Of a stretch of DNA of 60,956 bases, positions 20,093 through 32,000 are shown piece by piece. Source of the stretch: Desulfovibrio sp. OttesenSCG-928-G15 (GTDB taxonomy: Bacteria > Desulfobacterota > Desulfovibrionia > Desulfovibrionales > Desulfovibrionaceae); contig JAJDIC010000002.1 of assembly GCA_030266525.1 (NCBI GenBank), positions 1 to 60,956 on the forward strand, written 5' to 3'. Position numbers and translations under genes: made by a program. Each line of letters starts with the position of its first letter. Within the stretch, counting starts at the first letter, position 1. The notes under the pieces were generated by a model, which was not told the origin of the DNA, did not search any database, and saw only the letters and a program-made list of their open reading frames with translations.

Positions 20093-20398
20093 TTAATCCT
20101 CTTCCATGCTGCAGCGCAGGGGAAAACCCGCTTTACGCGCTCTGCCGTGCACCTGGGCGACTTTTGTTTCCGCAAGTTCCATGGTGTACACTCCGCAACA
20201 GCCAAGGCCGGTTTCATGCACTGCAAGCATGATCACATGAGCCTCGGTGACATTTTTGTGGAAAACTTCAATAAGAATTTCCACCACAAAATCCATCGGC
20301 GTATAATCATCATTATGTAAAAGTACGCGGTAACGGCGTGGTTCACGCACTTCCGCATCCACCGAAAAATCCGATTCAAAGGAAGAAAAAGGCGACAT
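20093..20398 (-). CDS. clpS: ATP-dependent Clp protease adaptor ClpS
   Basis: Small adaptor that binds ClpA and delivers N-end-rule substrates. 101 residues with the family core YRVLLHNDDYTPMDFVVEIL (positions about 23-42), the VMLAVHETGLGCCGVYTMELAETK region and the expected size. The disordered acidic N-terminus is typical. clpA starts two bases after its stop, so the genes are one operon, clpS first. Confidence 0.96.
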   Translation of the reverse strand: MSPFSSFESDFSVDAEVREPRRYRVLLHNDDYTPMDFVVEILIEVFHKNVTEAHVIMLAVHETGLGCCGVYTMELAETKVAQVHGRARKAGFPLRCSMEED

Positions 20399-20817
20399 CG
20401 GCGATCCTTTCGATATCTTTCAGCGGCACACTTGGGGTTGTCCTTTGGCAATGCCGACATGATGCAAAAAAAATACTCTATCCAGATAATCCTTTTCCCG
20501 GCAAGGTCAAGGCCCGACAATGTCCAAGGATTGTTGTACCTTGGAGCGCCCGGGCAGAAATTGCCAAAAGGAGCAGCAGCTGCCCCCCTACCCCACCCCG
20601 GAAAGGTCGATAAATTTACCGCAGACAAACGAAAAACAGGTCTCCACCTTGCAATAATCCCCGCTTTGCACTATGTTTGCCTTTAATAGCTTTTTTTGCT
20701 CCAGCGGCAACATCCCTCTTGCGCAAAGATGCAGGACTGCCGTTTTGCTCTGCCTTGACTGTGTTGTAACAGTAAAGCAGGGGATACATGAACGGCAAAA
20801 AACTACAGGAGTATCGC
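20399..20817. other. Divergent intergenic region clpS / AmmeMemoRadiSam cluster
   Basis: About 420 bp with no supported gene. Promoters for leftward clpSA and the rightward cluster should be here. An A-run lies at about 20465-20472. On the minus strand a weak pair TTGCCG-18-TAGAGT can be drawn just upstream of clpS; I do not consider it proven. No CIRCE element is present. Confidence 0.4.
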
Positions 20818-21621
20818 ATGGCATGTGAATGGGCGGCACTGTTGCCCCACCCCCCTGTAATTGTATCGGAAGTCGGCAAAGGAAGGGAAAAAACCGCAGC
20901 AAAAACCCTGCAAGGCTTCACAAAGGTGCACAATAGCGTGCAAGGCTGCGCCGCCGGGCTTGAGGCACTTGTGGTGCTTTCTCCCCATGCTCCCTATGTA
21001 CCAGATGCACTTTTCGTCAATACCGCCCCCTCGTCAAGCGGCAATTTCTCCCGTTTCGGCGCACCCGCGCTTTCCATGCGCTGGTCCAGTCCCGGTCCGC
21101 TGCTGCAAGAACTGGCAAGCCTGCTCAAACAGGCAAGCATACCCGCAGCTTACGGTCAGGTCGCAGACGTGACCGCCGATCACGGGGCCATGGTTCCACT
21201 ACGCCTGCTTGAATCGGCCTTTCTTGATGGTCGCATTCCGCCCGTTATCCATGCCAACCCTTCGGGCCTTACGCATGGTCAGGCGCTTGCTCTGGGGCAG
21301 GTTTTGGCTTTACTGGCCAAGTCCCGCTCCATTGCCCTTCTGGCCAGCGGCGATTTGTCGCACAAACTCAAAGAAGATGGCCCCTACGGTTTTCACCCGG
21401 CAGGCCCCGTGTTTGACAAGGCAGTTGTTGACGCGCTGGAAGCGGGAAGCCCGGACCCGCTTTTGAGCCTTGCCCCCGATATTCTGGAAAATGCCGCCGA
21501 GTGCGGCCTTCGTCCCTGCCTGGCCCTTTTAGGACTGTGCAAAAAGCCGTTAACGGTTTTCTCCTGCGAAGGCCCGTTCGGCGTTGGCTATTGCACGGCG
21601 TTCACTTCCTCCATTTCCTGA
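20818..21621 (+). CDS. LigB-type extradiol-dioxygenase-fold protein of an AmmeMemoRadiSam cluster
   Basis: 267 residues. The pattern of conserved histidines (LLPHPPVIV at the N-terminus, VVLSPHAPYVPD, ADHGAMVPLRLLE, ASGDLSHKL) is that of the class-III extradiol dioxygenase/MEMO fold, where they bind a metal. In many bacteria this domain is fused to AMMECR1 as AmmeMemoRadiSam protein A; here it is a separate gene followed directly by AMMECR1 and the radical SAM gene. Real substrate unknown. I chose ATG 20818 (AGGAG six bases upstream); ATG 20788 would add ten residues. Confidence 0.75.
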   Translation: MACEWAALLPHPPVIVSEVGKGREKTAAKTLQGFTKVHNSVQGCAAGLEALVVLSPHAPYVPDALFVNTAPSSSGNFSRFGAPALSMRWSSPGPLLQELASLLKQASIPAAYGQVADVTADHGAMVPLRLLESAFLDGRIPPVIHANPSGLTHGQALALGQVLALLAKSRSIALLASGDLSHKLKEDGPYGFHPAGPVFDKAVVDALEAGSPDPLLSLAPDILENAAECGLRPCLALLGLCKKPLTVFSCEGPFGVGYCTAFTSSIS

Positions 21622-21656
21622 CCTCACGCTCTGCAACCGCCCAAGGAGGCGGCTTT

Positions 21657-22211
21657 ATGAACGACGCACCGCACCCATACCCCCAACTTGCCCGCCAGGT
21701 CATTGATGCCCGCCTGAACAACCGCCCCGCCCCGGAACTTGCGACAGCACAGGCCCCGGCTGACGCCCCGGACATCTGGAAAACGCCCAGCGGCTGTTTT
21801 GTTTCCATCAAAAACAAGGACGGCTCCCTGCGCGGCTGTATAGGCACCTTCATGCCGACCAAAAGCACTCTGTTTGAAGAACTGCGCGACAATGCCGTAG
21901 CCGCCTCAACCCGCGACCCGCGCTTTACCCCCATGCAGGCCGCCGAGCTTGAGAATGTGCGCATTTCCGTGGATGTGCTTGGCCCGCCGGAAAGAATTCA
22001 CAGCCTTTCCCAGCTTGACCCCAAAAAATACGGCGTAATCATAACCCAAGGGAACAAACGCGGCCTGCTCCTGCCGGATCTGGAAGGCGTGGACACGGTG
22101 GACAGACAAGTCGGCATAGCTGCCCAGAAAGCCGGAATACGGGATATGCAGGACATAGAACTATACCGGTTTACGGTAGAGCGGTACAAGGAAGACAAAG
22201 GAAGTGACTGA
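21657..22211 (+). CDS. amrA: AMMECR1-domain protein (AmmeMemoRadiSam protein A)
   Basis: 184 residues covering one AMMECR1 domain. The diagnostic LRGCIGT motif is present (DGSLRGCIGTFMPTKS), followed by AVAASTRDPRFTPM and the DTVDRQVGIAAQKAGI C-terminal region. AMMECR1 proteins co-occur with MEMO and a radical SAM protein in bacteria and archaea, but their biochemical role is not established. AAGGAGG precedes ATG 21657. The stop overlaps the ATG of the radical SAM gene by one base. Confidence 0.9.
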   Translation: MNDAPHPYPQLARQVIDARLNNRPAPELATAQAPADAPDIWKTPSGCFVSIKNKDGSLRGCIGTFMPTKSTLFEELRDNAVAASTRDPRFTPMQAAELENVRISVDVLGPPERIHSLSQLDPKKYGVIITQGNKRGLLLPDLEGVDTVDRQVGIAAQKAGIRDMQDIELYRFTVERYKEDKGSD

Positions 22212-23110
22212 TGCAGGCGAAATGGTGGGAAACGCAAAGCAACAATGGCGAGCGACAGGCCAGGTGTTCCCTGTGCGTGCATAACTGCATTGTGCCACAA
22301 GGCAAGGAAGGCTACTGCGGCGTACGCTTCTTTGACGGTGAAAAGCTTTTCTCCCCGCTTCTCGGTCGCTTCTGCTCACTGGCAATCGACCCCATAGAAA
22401 AAAAACCCCTCTACCACTGGCAACCGGGCACTTCCATTCTGTCGCTGGGCAGCCTTGGTTGCACCATGCGCTGTCCCTTTTGCCAGAACCACTCCATCGC
22501 CCAGCCGGACAAGGATGAGAAAAACCGCATCGCGCTGACCAGCCTGACAGCCGAAGACATCGTCAACAAAGCCCGAAGCCACGGGCTGACATCCGTTGCT
22601 TACACATACAACGAACCGGCCTTGCAGGCCGAATACATTCTTGCCGCAGCCCCTGTGCTGAAAAAAGCGGGCCTGGCCACGGTTCTTGTCAGTAACGGCA
22701 TGTATTCCGAAGCGCTGTTACATGCATTCTGCGCCTGTGTAGACGCCGTGAATATCGACTACAAGTGCCACACCGCCAAGGACTATGCCCGGCTTGGCGG
22801 CTCATTGGAAACCGTTCGCCGCAGCATTGCCGCCCTGCATTCGGCGGGTGTGCATGTGGAAGTGACCACCCTGATTGTGCCAGGTGTCAGCGACAACCCG
22901 GAAGGCTTTGCTGAAACAGTGCACTGGCTTGCGGATGTATCTGAAACCATTCCCCTGCACATTTCCCGCTACAGGCCTGCCTTCAAATATACCGCCCCTC
23001 CGACAGACGTGGAACTCTTGCTCCATTTTGCCGCCATTGCCAAGGTGCGCCTGAAAAACGTGCATATAGGCAATGTGCCGTATCTGCGCGGGCAGGCCGC
23101 AGCGAAATAG
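22211..23110 (+). CDS. amrS: AmmeMemoRadiSam system radical SAM enzyme
   Basis: 299 residues. The [4Fe-4S] motif CxxxCxxC is C84, C88, C91 in GCTMRCPFCQN. An N-terminal cysteine set (CSLCVHNC then GYCGV) is typical of AmrS and of pyruvate-formate-lyase-activating-like enzymes. The SAM-binding barrel follows (SVAYTYNEPALQAEYIL, VSNGMYSEALL, VTTLIVPGVSD). The enzyme should make a 5'-deoxyadenosyl radical; the substrate is unknown. It is translationally coupled to the AMMECR1 gene and ends convergently 65 bp from trmJ. Confidence 0.92.
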   Translation: MQAKWWETQSNNGERQARCSLCVHNCIVPQGKEGYCGVRFFDGEKLFSPLLGRFCSLAIDPIEKKPLYHWQPGTSILSLGSLGCTMRCPFCQNHSIAQPDKDEKNRIALTSLTAEDIVNKARSHGLTSVAYTYNEPALQAEYILAAAPVLKKAGLATVLVSNGMYSEALLHAFCACVDAVNIDYKCHTAKDYARLGGSLETVRRSIAALHSAGVHVEVTTLIVPGVSDNPEGFAETVHWLADVSETIPLHISRYRPAFKYTAPPTDVELLLHFAAIAKVRLKNVHIGNVPYLRGQAAAK

Positions 23111-23175
23111 GCGAGACGCCCGTCATCAAGAGGCCCGCTTGCCCTGTTGCTGTGTTTTGCCGCGCTGCAAAGCGG

Positions 23176-23931
23176 TCATTTTTGCATGTTGCGCACCTGG
23201 CGGCAAATGCCCATGAGCATGTCATACTCATGCCGCCGCAACCGGCTTTTGCGCAAAAAGCGACGCATGGGCTGCATGAACCAACCAGGATTTTCCTCGG
23301 GCAAATGCCCTATCCGTATCAACGCGTCTTGCAGAGTAGACAAAAGCAGGCCTTCTTCCTCCAGGGTTGCCCGGCGAGAGTCCGCGCCCCTGGCCGGTTT
23401 TGTCCATTCGCGTCTGGCTCCCTGCGCCTCAAAGGGCAGATCCATGGCGGCCTTCACGCACTCATACAGCAAAACCAGCGCAGCCTGGGCCAGATTGAGG
23501 GAGGAGTGCCCCGCCGCTGTCGGTATATTTACCAGTTCCGTGCACAGTTCAACTTCCGCATTGCTCAGGCCGCGGTCTTCCGAGCCAAGCACCAAAGCCA
23601 GTTGCCCACCTTCCCGAGCCGCAGCGCGAAAGCGTAACGCAGCCCGCTCCGGGCTCAGCATTTGCCTGCGCCAGCCCCCGGTCCGTGCGGTTGCTGCTAT
23701 GGCCAGACTGCACGGGGCCAAGGCTTCGCCAAGACCTTCCACCACCGTAACGCCATCCAGTATGGCCTGCCCCTGAGAAGTGGCCAGCGGCGCGGCCTTT
23801 TCTCTGTCCCACATTTCCGGGGCAACGAGCACAAGACGCGATGCGCCCATATTGGCCATGGCCCTTGCGACCATGCCGATATTCTCGGGAAACCGGGTAC
23901 GAACCAAAACTACGCGCAAACTGTCCAGCAC
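23176..23931 (-). CDS. trmJ: tRNA/rRNA 2'-O-methyltransferase, TrmJ/SpoU family
   Basis: 251 residues of a SPOUT methyltransferase. N-terminal VVLVRTRFPENIGMVARAMANMG is the TrmJ signature; the knot motifs are LALVLGSEDRGLSNAE and IPTAAGHSSLNLAQAALVLLYE. TrmJ methylates the ribose at position 32 of tRNAs; assignment to TrmJ rather than another SpoU protein rests on the N-terminal motif and the C-terminal helical extension. The start is GTG 23931, with AAGG eight bases upstream; there is no better ATG. Confidence 0.85.
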   Translation of the reverse strand: MLDSLRVVLVRTRFPENIGMVARAMANMGASRLVLVAPEMWDREKAAPLATSQGQAILDGVTVVEGLGEALAPCSLAIAATARTGGWRRQMLSPERAALRFRAAAREGGQLALVLGSEDRGLSNAEVELCTELVNIPTAAGHSSLNLAQAALVLLYECVKAAMDLPFEAQGARREWTKPARGADSRRATLEEEGLLLSTLQDALIRIGHLPEENPGWFMQPMRRFLRKSRLRRHEYDMLMGICRQVRNMQK

Positions 23932-23986
23932 GGGCGGGGCCTTTATTGTTGAATTTTAAGTGTTGGATATTCGATGCTTCGGCGGT

Positions 23987-24029
23987 CGGGGCTCTGCCAT
24001 CGCCCCGGCAGGGCATATGCCCCTGCACA
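23987..24029. terminator. Pair of GC-rich hairpins between cls and trmJ
   Basis: CGGGGC (23987-23992) pairs with GCCCCG (24002-24007) over a 9-base loop, directly followed by an imperfect stem GCAGGGCA / TGCCCCTGC. They lie past the cls stop, on the path towards trmJ. No U-tract follows, so this may be an attenuating or rho-dependent site. Confidence 0.35.
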
Positions 24030-24058
24030 CCTCATTTCGAGGAGAGACGCATACGGCT

Positions 24059-25501
24059 TTATATCAGGGGAGCGAGAAGGCGACAGGCGCTGTCCAGCGC
24101 TCTGAGGGCCGGATTGCGTTTTGCAAACCAGTCGGCTGTCACTTCCGTGCAGTTTTCAAGGTCTTCCTGATATATGCGCGCGCATTCCAGCGAAAAGGTC
24201 TGGTTATACACGAAGGCGTTTACCTCAAAATTCAGGGCAAGGCTGCGTGTATCGAGGTTGGCTGTGCCAATGGTTGTCACCCTGTCGTCCACAAGCAGGG
24301 TTTTGGCATGTAAAAAACCGTGGTATTTATACACGCGCACGCCCGCGTCTAGCACTTGCCGGGCAAAGGTCAGCGAGGCGAAATAAACAAAAAAGTGGTC
24401 CGCAATACCCGGCAGCATGAGGCGCACGTCCACGCCGGAGCGGGCGGCTATGCACAGGGCGTCCGTCACGCTGTCGTCCGGTATGAAATACGGGGTTTGA
24501 ATATACACCCTCTTTTTTGCGGAATAAATCATCTCAAGCAGGGCGTTCTTGATGGAGCGAGTATTCGTATCCGGTCCGCTGCTGGCTATTTGCACGCCTA
24601 TTGTGCCCGTATGCTCCGGCCCCGGCAGGCAGGCTTCCAGTTCTACTGGCGATAATTCCCCGTCGCTCACGCTCATCCAGTCCATCAAGAAGCGCTGCTG
24701 CAAAAAACTGACGGCAGAACCGGTAATCCTGATATGCGTGTCGCGCCATGGGGCCAGGCGCTTGTGCCTGCCCAGGTATTCCACACCAATATTCATGCCG
24801 CCAACATAGCCGACAAGGCCGTCAACTACTGTAATCTTGCGGTGGTTGCGGTAATTCAGGCGCACATGCGTACTGAGTTTTTGAAAAAGCGGGGAAAAAG
24901 CCTCCACCTGCCCACCCGCTTCCCGAAGCGGCTTGAACAAGGATTCGCTGGAAAGCAGGGACCCGAGGCTGTCGTATATGAGCTTGACCTCAACCCCGTT
25001 ACGGGCCTTTTCAGCCAGAAGGGCGATAAAACTCCGGCCAAGGTCATCATTGCGCACAATATAATACAGCATGTGAATCTGCTTTTCAGCCTTGCGCATA
25101 TCTTCCATCATGGCCGAAAACAGTTTTTCGCCGTCGGTAAACAGGGCTACGTCGTTATTGTTTGTATAATACTCGCCTTCGTTTTCCAGATAGCGCACAA
25201 GCCGCACTCCGGGCTGCTCTTCTTGCAGGGGGTGTTCAATGCGCCTGTCGCCGTAGCGGGAAAGAATTTTACGATACAGGGCGTCCGAGATTTTTTTCAG
25301 CTCATAACGTTTTTTCTTGTTCAGGTGAAATCCGCTTCCGAACAAGGCGTATGCAACAAACCCGCCCAGCGGGACCATGATGATCACAAGAACCCAGGCA
25401 ATGGATGAGGCGGGGTTTTTGCGCTCCACAAAAATGATCATGATAATGCATATCAGATCAAGCAGGGTTATGGCATGCACAATAAACGTGGACAAGGTCA
25501 T
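24059..25501 (-). CDS. cls: Cardiolipin synthase (phospholipase D family)
   Basis: Condenses two phosphatidylglycerols into cardiolipin and glycerol at the inner membrane. Two N-terminal membrane helices (about 1-25 and 33-52; IAWVLVIIMVPLGGFVAYAL) precede two HKD catalytic motifs: NHRKITVVDG in the first half and LHAKTLLVDDR in the second. I start at ATG 25501, giving 480 codons, the standard length. The frame extends to a TTG at 25558, inside the upstream gene. The DUF456 gene is 26 bp upstream on the same strand. Confidence 0.92.
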   Translation of the reverse strand: MTLSTFIVHAITLLDLICIIMIIFVERKNPASSIAWVLVIIMVPLGGFVAYALFGSGFHLNKKKRYELKKISDALYRKILSRYGDRRIEHPLQEEQPGVRLVRYLENEGEYYTNNNDVALFTDGEKLFSAMMEDMRKAEKQIHMLYYIVRNDDLGRSFIALLAEKARNGVEVKLIYDSLGSLLSSESLFKPLREAGGQVEAFSPLFQKLSTHVRLNYRNHRKITVVDGLVGYVGGMNIGVEYLGRHKRLAPWRDTHIRITGSAVSFLQQRFLMDWMSVSDGELSPVELEACLPGPEHTGTIGVQIASSGPDTNTRSIKNALLEMIYSAKKRVYIQTPYFIPDDSVTDALCIAARSGVDVRLMLPGIADHFFVYFASLTFARQVLDAGVRVYKYHGFLHAKTLLVDDRVTTIGTANLDTRSLALNFEVNAFVYNQTFSLECARIYQEDLENCTEVTADWFAKRNPALRALDSACRLLAPLI

Positions 25502-25527
25502 GGGCAAAAGCCTGGCTGAGATGAACG

Positions 25528-26049
25528 TTACAGGGGAGAAGCGGCAGCGCTCTCCCAAACCTTGGGCGCTGCAAGCCAGATAAGGGTTACGGCAATGCCC
25601 AGTTTGAACACAAGTCCGCCAAAACGGCCGAGCGTTGCGCCCTTGGCCGCGCGAAGAGCCTCTGCCCCCGGTTTTCCGGTAACGCGCTCAACAAGATAGC
25701 ACCCGACAAAGCCGCCGCCCAGTGCGCCGAACAAAGCGCCCACTCCAAGCAGCAAGGGAGCAAAAAGAATAGCACCGGCAATGGCTCCGATCATGCCGCC
25801 AAGGCTGCCCTTGTTGCTGCCCCCGTATTTCTTGGCCCCGAAATATCCTGCCAGAAAGTCCACCGCTTCTCCCGCTGCCGCCAAAACAATAAGCAGGGCG
25901 AAAAAAGCCCAGGTAAATTCCGGAGCACCGGTAAGAAAGCTCCACACCCCGGCAATAAGCAGAATGACCCAGTTGCCGGGCAGGCTGAGAATGATCAACA
26001 TGACCGAAAGGCACATGAGCGCGATACATAGTACCGCAAAAATATACAT
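25528..26049 (-). CDS. DUF456 family membrane protein
   Basis: 173 residues, almost all hydrophobic: about five membrane segments with glycine-rich turns (LPGNWVILLIAGVWSFLTG, EAVDFLAGYFGAKKYGGSN, GGMIGAIAGAILFAPLLLGVGALFGALGGG cut into three blocks). This matches DUF456, a family of unknown function. I start at ATG 26049; a TTG at 26055, better spaced from GGAGGA, is an alternative. The open frame upstream of that has no hydrophobic pattern. cls follows 26 bp downstream, so a membrane-lipid connection is possible but unproven. Confidence 0.75.
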   Translation of the reverse strand: MYIFAVLCIALMCLSVMLIILSLPGNWVILLIAGVWSFLTGAPEFTWAFFALLIVLAAAGEAVDFLAGYFGAKKYGGSNKGSLGGMIGAIAGAILFAPLLLGVGALFGALGGGFVGCYLVERVTGKPGAEALRAAKGATLGRFGGLVFKLGIAVTLIWLAAPKVWESAAASPL

Positions 26050-26815
26050 CAACAATGCAATATCCTCCCCTGGATAGCGCCAAGGCTGAAAGCCGCATGC
26101 ATCACAGCTTCCCCATGGTGTAAAGACAATAGCCTGAAAGCGGGCGTCCGGCAACGTGCCAGACATGCGGCAAGGCACGCTCGGTACTTTGCACATCCGT
26201 TTCATCGCGCATGCTGCGCGCTCGGCACAGCCCGGAACGTCCGGCAATCTGAGTAGCGCCCGCTCCCCCAAAAAACAAGCCGCCAAAAAGTATTACTCTC
26301 TGCCGGGGCTGTGCCAGACGCAAAGGCACACGCACCGCATATTCTTTTTTTACTCATAAGTCATTTAATTTATTATATATCGAAAAACTACGCAGTTTTT
26401 TTTCCATTTTTTTTCATTTTCTCCCCTTTTCAACTCAAAAACCAGCCTTATACTAGGTCGTGACCAAAGTGGCTGTTTTCTTGTCCGGCAAACCGCCGGG
26501 TATTCCCAAACGGCTTTTCACCGGAAGCGGATTGTCAATACACCGCATTGCTCCGGTGCGCCTGCCGGAAACAGCGACATAACGGCAAGTGTATTGCGGC
26601 TTACGTCCGCCAGCTTTCTGCCAAACGCACGGCTCCCTTTGCCGGGTGCCACGCGGCTGCCCTTGCGGGGCTTACGCATCGCAGCGCAAATTCTTTTTTG
26701 CCTGCGATTATCCATGCGCCCCCCGCGCAGGCAGCCTGACCGCGAAATGATGGAAAGCGACTGCATATGGCTTTGTCTTTTTAAAACTCAATGATTCCGT
26801 GGAGGTTAGAGCATC
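26050..26815. other. Long intergenic region upstream of groES
   Basis: About 770 bp between divergent genes without a supported gene. The section 26350-26440 is very A/T-rich with several long T-runs; the rest is GC-rich. There is no CIRCE inverted repeat and no convincing sigma-32 promoter. Short frames in 26100-26800 lack ribosome-binding sites. Confidence 0.45.
26427..26454 (+). promoter_or_regulatory. Candidate sigma-70 promoter for groES-groEL
   Basis: TTTTCA (26427-26432), 16-base spacer, TATACT (26449-26454), at the edge of the A/T-rich block. It lies about 360 bases before groES, which would give a long leader. The -10 is good, the -35 weak. Confidence 0.3.
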
Positions 26816-27103
26816 ATGAAACTGAGACCCCTGAATGACCGGGTACTTGTCAAACGCCTTGAGGGTGAGGAAAAAACCGCTGGTGGCCTGTACATCCCCG
26901 ACACCGCGAAAGAAAAACCCTCCAAGGGTGAAGTTGTCGCCGCCGGTCCCGGCAAAGTGGCTGACGACGGCAAAACCGTTGCCATGACCGTGAAAGCCGG
27001 TGACACGGTGCTTTTCAACAAATACGCAGGCACCGAAATCAAGCTGGACGGCGTTGAGCACCTTGTTATGCGCGAAGACGACATCCTCGCCATCATTGAA
27101 TAA
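26816..27103 (+). CDS. groES: Co-chaperonin GroES (Hsp10)
   Basis: Seven-fold lid of the GroEL chamber. 95 residues with [20 protein letters not shown] at the N-terminus, the mobile loop ([20 protein letters not shown] split here), and [20 protein letters not shown] at the C-terminus. GGAGG lies ten bases before ATG. groEL follows after 138 bp on the same strand. Confidence 0.98.
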   Translation: MKLRPLNDRVLVKRLEGEEKTAGGLYIPDTAKEKPSKGEVVAAGPGKVADDGKTVAMTVKAGDTVLFNKYAGTEIKLDGVEHLVMREDDILAIIE

Positions 27104-27241
27104 TATTTACGCATATCCATAACGAATACCGGTGAAGTCGCAGCGGTCAGCCCGCGCAACAACGCGACACCGCCGGACCTTCGTTGCCCGCTCAACAAGA
27201 ACGCTGTATTACACAGAGAATTTTTACGGAGGAAAAAACCC

Positions 27242-28888
<1,647 letters not shown>

Positions 28889-28890
28889 AA

Positions 28891-29010
28891 AACGCCGGTT
28901 TTTTCCATATGGCTTAGTCGCTTCGCCTTTTTTGACAGGGGGCAGGACAGAAGAGTTCAGCCCCCCGTCAAAAAAGACTCACGCCTCGCCATACGAAAAG
29001 ACTCAGCGGT
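28891..29010. repeat. Nested-hairpin element (copy B) between convergent groEL and helicase
   Basis: Inner stem TTTTTTGAC.GGGGGC (28928-28943) pairs with GCCCCC.GTCAAAAAA (28960-28975). Outer partial arms are TTTTTTCCATATGGC (about 28899-28913) and GCCATACGAAAAG (28988-29000). The right flank GACTC...ACTCAGCGG runs into the last codons of the helicase gene, whose stop is at 29003. Built on the same plan as copies A and C; bidirectional terminator inferred. Confidence 0.7.
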
Positions 29011-32000
29011 TTTGGGAAGATTGCTGTTTTTTGATAATCTTCCGATCTGTCTCCTCACCCCAGCTAGCTCTTACCCTTACCGCCTGTCCGGCCTTGTTGG
29101 TAAAAAGAACGTAGCCATTGTCGCGTCCAAAGCGGAAAACATCTCTGGTCAACTCCACATCCTTGCGGCAGTATTCTTCAATTTTTTCCAGCTTTTGCTC
29201 TTTCCACCATTTCAGGGCCAGAAGACCGTTGGCGCTTTTTTTCGCTCCCAGGGTGGCCCCGGCTATGTTGTCCAGAGAAACGCGGTAGGAAAGCTGTTCG
29301 TGCACCTTGGTCAGCATGTCCAGCGTGGGCAAGGAACGAAAGGCAAAGTCCGGCGCATGCGGCTCAAGCACGGGGTAATCGAAACGGGTGATATTAAAGC
29401 CTATTACCAGCGGCGCTGTTGCCAGCACTTCGGCCATGGCCGGAATGGCCTCCTGCGTATACGCGGTGAACTGATCCGTGCGTGAATCATACAGCACGGC
29501 AATGCTCACCCCCATGCGCGAACACTTATGCCAGCCGCCGATTTCCGCTGCCGAATAGCGTGTTTCCACATCCAGCACCACATAGTCCGTGTTTGCTCGA
29601 AGCGCTTTTTCCGCCTCGTCCGATCGCCTTGCTGCCACGGTATTTCCCTTACCGCCCCTTCCGGCATTGTGCTCTCCATGACCGGCGGCACTGTCAGCGA
29701 CATGCAGTTCATGCGTATGGAATTCCAAATCATCATGGTCCGGGGCGTCCTGCAAACCGCTGGGCGGCGATGCCAGAATGGCCTCGGCCTCCTTGGCTGC
29801 CACACCGCTTTCTTCAAGCATCACTTCAAGAAGTTCCAATGCCCCTTCCTTGTCGATGGGTCGATTTCCGGAGCCGCATTTGGGAGAGTGTACGCATGAA
29901 GGGCAGCCCAGCTCGCAGGGGCAATCGCGCATGGCTTTGAGCACATGCCCGAAAAACTGCCCTGCCACAGGAAAAGCCGCCCGGCAAAGGCCGGCGCCGC
30001 CCGGCATGCCGTCATAAATAAATACAGTTGGCCTGCCGGTTTGCAGGTGCATGGGAGTGGAAATACCGCCAAAATCGTTCCGGTCCGACATTACCAGCAG
30101 GGGCAGAATGCCTATGCATACATGCTCAAGAGCATGAATAGCCCCCATGAAATGCATTTTTGCCTGCTCGATATGCTGCTGGGCACTGGGCGGAATCTGG
30201 AACCACAGGCCTTCGGTTTCAAATACCAGGGGGGGCAAATCCAACGGAACAACCCCCAGCAGTTGCCTGTTTTTGCTGGCCCGCTTCTCATAGCCGGTTA
30301 CGGTGTCGGTAATGCGCAGCCTGCCTCTTTGCAGGGCAATACCGTTCACCCGTAACGATGCGTCGAGGCTAAGAATTTCCGTTTCCTTGTTACTGCGCGT
30401 GCGGGTAAACCAGGCGGGGCGGAAGGGTCTGGCCAAGGCCCTGCCGCCCGGCAAGTCCAGCTCCGAAATTTCATAATGCCTGCCCCTATGCAGGTACAAG
30501 GCGCCGGGGTGGGCTTCACGCAGAGCGCGGGCACCATCCACACAGCCGATAAGTTCGCCGTCACCGTTTTCAATAGTCACGGTCAAGCCACTGCCCCGTA
30601 AGGAAACATTGCGCTGCGGTCTTTTGCGGGCCGCAAGCCACTGGCTTCCATCTGCGGATTGCAAAAGTAGCCCTTTTCTGGACAAAGCGCCTATCGCGTC
30701 CTGCACAACGCCGGAAGCAAGCCACTCCCGGTCCGTCGTTCTTGTTTGCGAAAGCGCCAGTTCTGCGGCAGCGCACTCCAGGTGCCGCTCCAGAATGACC
30801 GGGTTTTCCGGGTTAAGCACAGCCTTTTCCGGCGGGCGGGTGAAAAACTCTTCGCCATGGCGCACTATGTATTGGTCCAAGGCATCTTCCTGGGCTATCA
30901 GCACCACGGCAGACTCCTGGCTGCTGCGCCCTACTCGACCGCCACGTTGCAGCGTTGCCATAACCGTTCCTGGATAGCCCACAAGAATGCACAGATCGAG
31001 ATTACCTATATCAATGCCCAGTTCCAGCGCACTCGTGGATATAACCGCCAAAAGCTCGCCGGAAGCCATGCGGGCCTCTATTTCCCGCCTCTCTTCAGGC
31101 AAAAAACCCGCCCGATAGGCACTTATTCGCTCCCGGTACGGTCCGGCCTGCTCTGCCACCCACAGGCTGATCAGCTCGACCATTCGGCGCGACTGGCAAT
31201 ACACAATGGTACGCAAATTCCTGTGCAGAGCGGACTTAAGCAGTTTGATGGCTATTGCCGAAGGGCTTTCTACCGGGTTCATGAACAGGTAGTGCCGCTT
31301 GCCCATGGGCGCCCCGCCGCTGAGCACCGGCACAGGCTTTCTGCCGGTAAGCTGTTCCGCCAATTCAGCCGGGTTGCCTACGGTTGCCGAGCAAAAGACA
31401 AACACCGGGGATGCGCCATACAGGGCAGCGATACGCTGCAAGCGCCTGAACACCAGGGCCATGTGCGAACCAAGCACGCCCCGGTATGTGTGCACTTCAT
31501 CCACCACAACAAGCGCCAGACCGGCAAAAAGCGTTGTCCACAAATGATGGTGGGGCAAAAGGGAAAGGTGCAGCATTTCCGGGTTGGTCAGCAGCACCTG
31601 TGGAGGGTTTTCCCGAATTTTCTTGCGAAAATGCGACGTGGTGTCACCGTCATAAACGGCAGCACCAGGACGCGCCCCTTCGGGCCAATGTTCCGTCATG
31701 GCAAGAAATGAAGCCAACTGGTCCTGGGCAAGGGCTTTTAAGGGAAACAGAAACAAAGAGCGTGCGTCCGGGTCGTGTAAAAACCGCTCGATAACCGGCA
31801 GGGTGTAGGTAAGAGATTTGCCGCTTGCCGTCGGAGTAGCCACAATCACATCCCTGCCTGCCCGCAAAGCGTCCACAGCCTCTGCCTGGTGACTGTACAG
31901 CGAGGGAATGCCCACATGCTCCAGAACTCCGGCAACGGCCTTTGGCCATGGACGGGCAACAGATGCGGACAAAGCAGCCGATTCCGGCAGAATGGTATGA

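Noticed and set aside
26700..26815. CIRCE element or sigma-32 promoter at groES
   Set aside because: No TTAGCACTC-type inverted repeat and no convincing CTTGAA/CCCCAT pair found.
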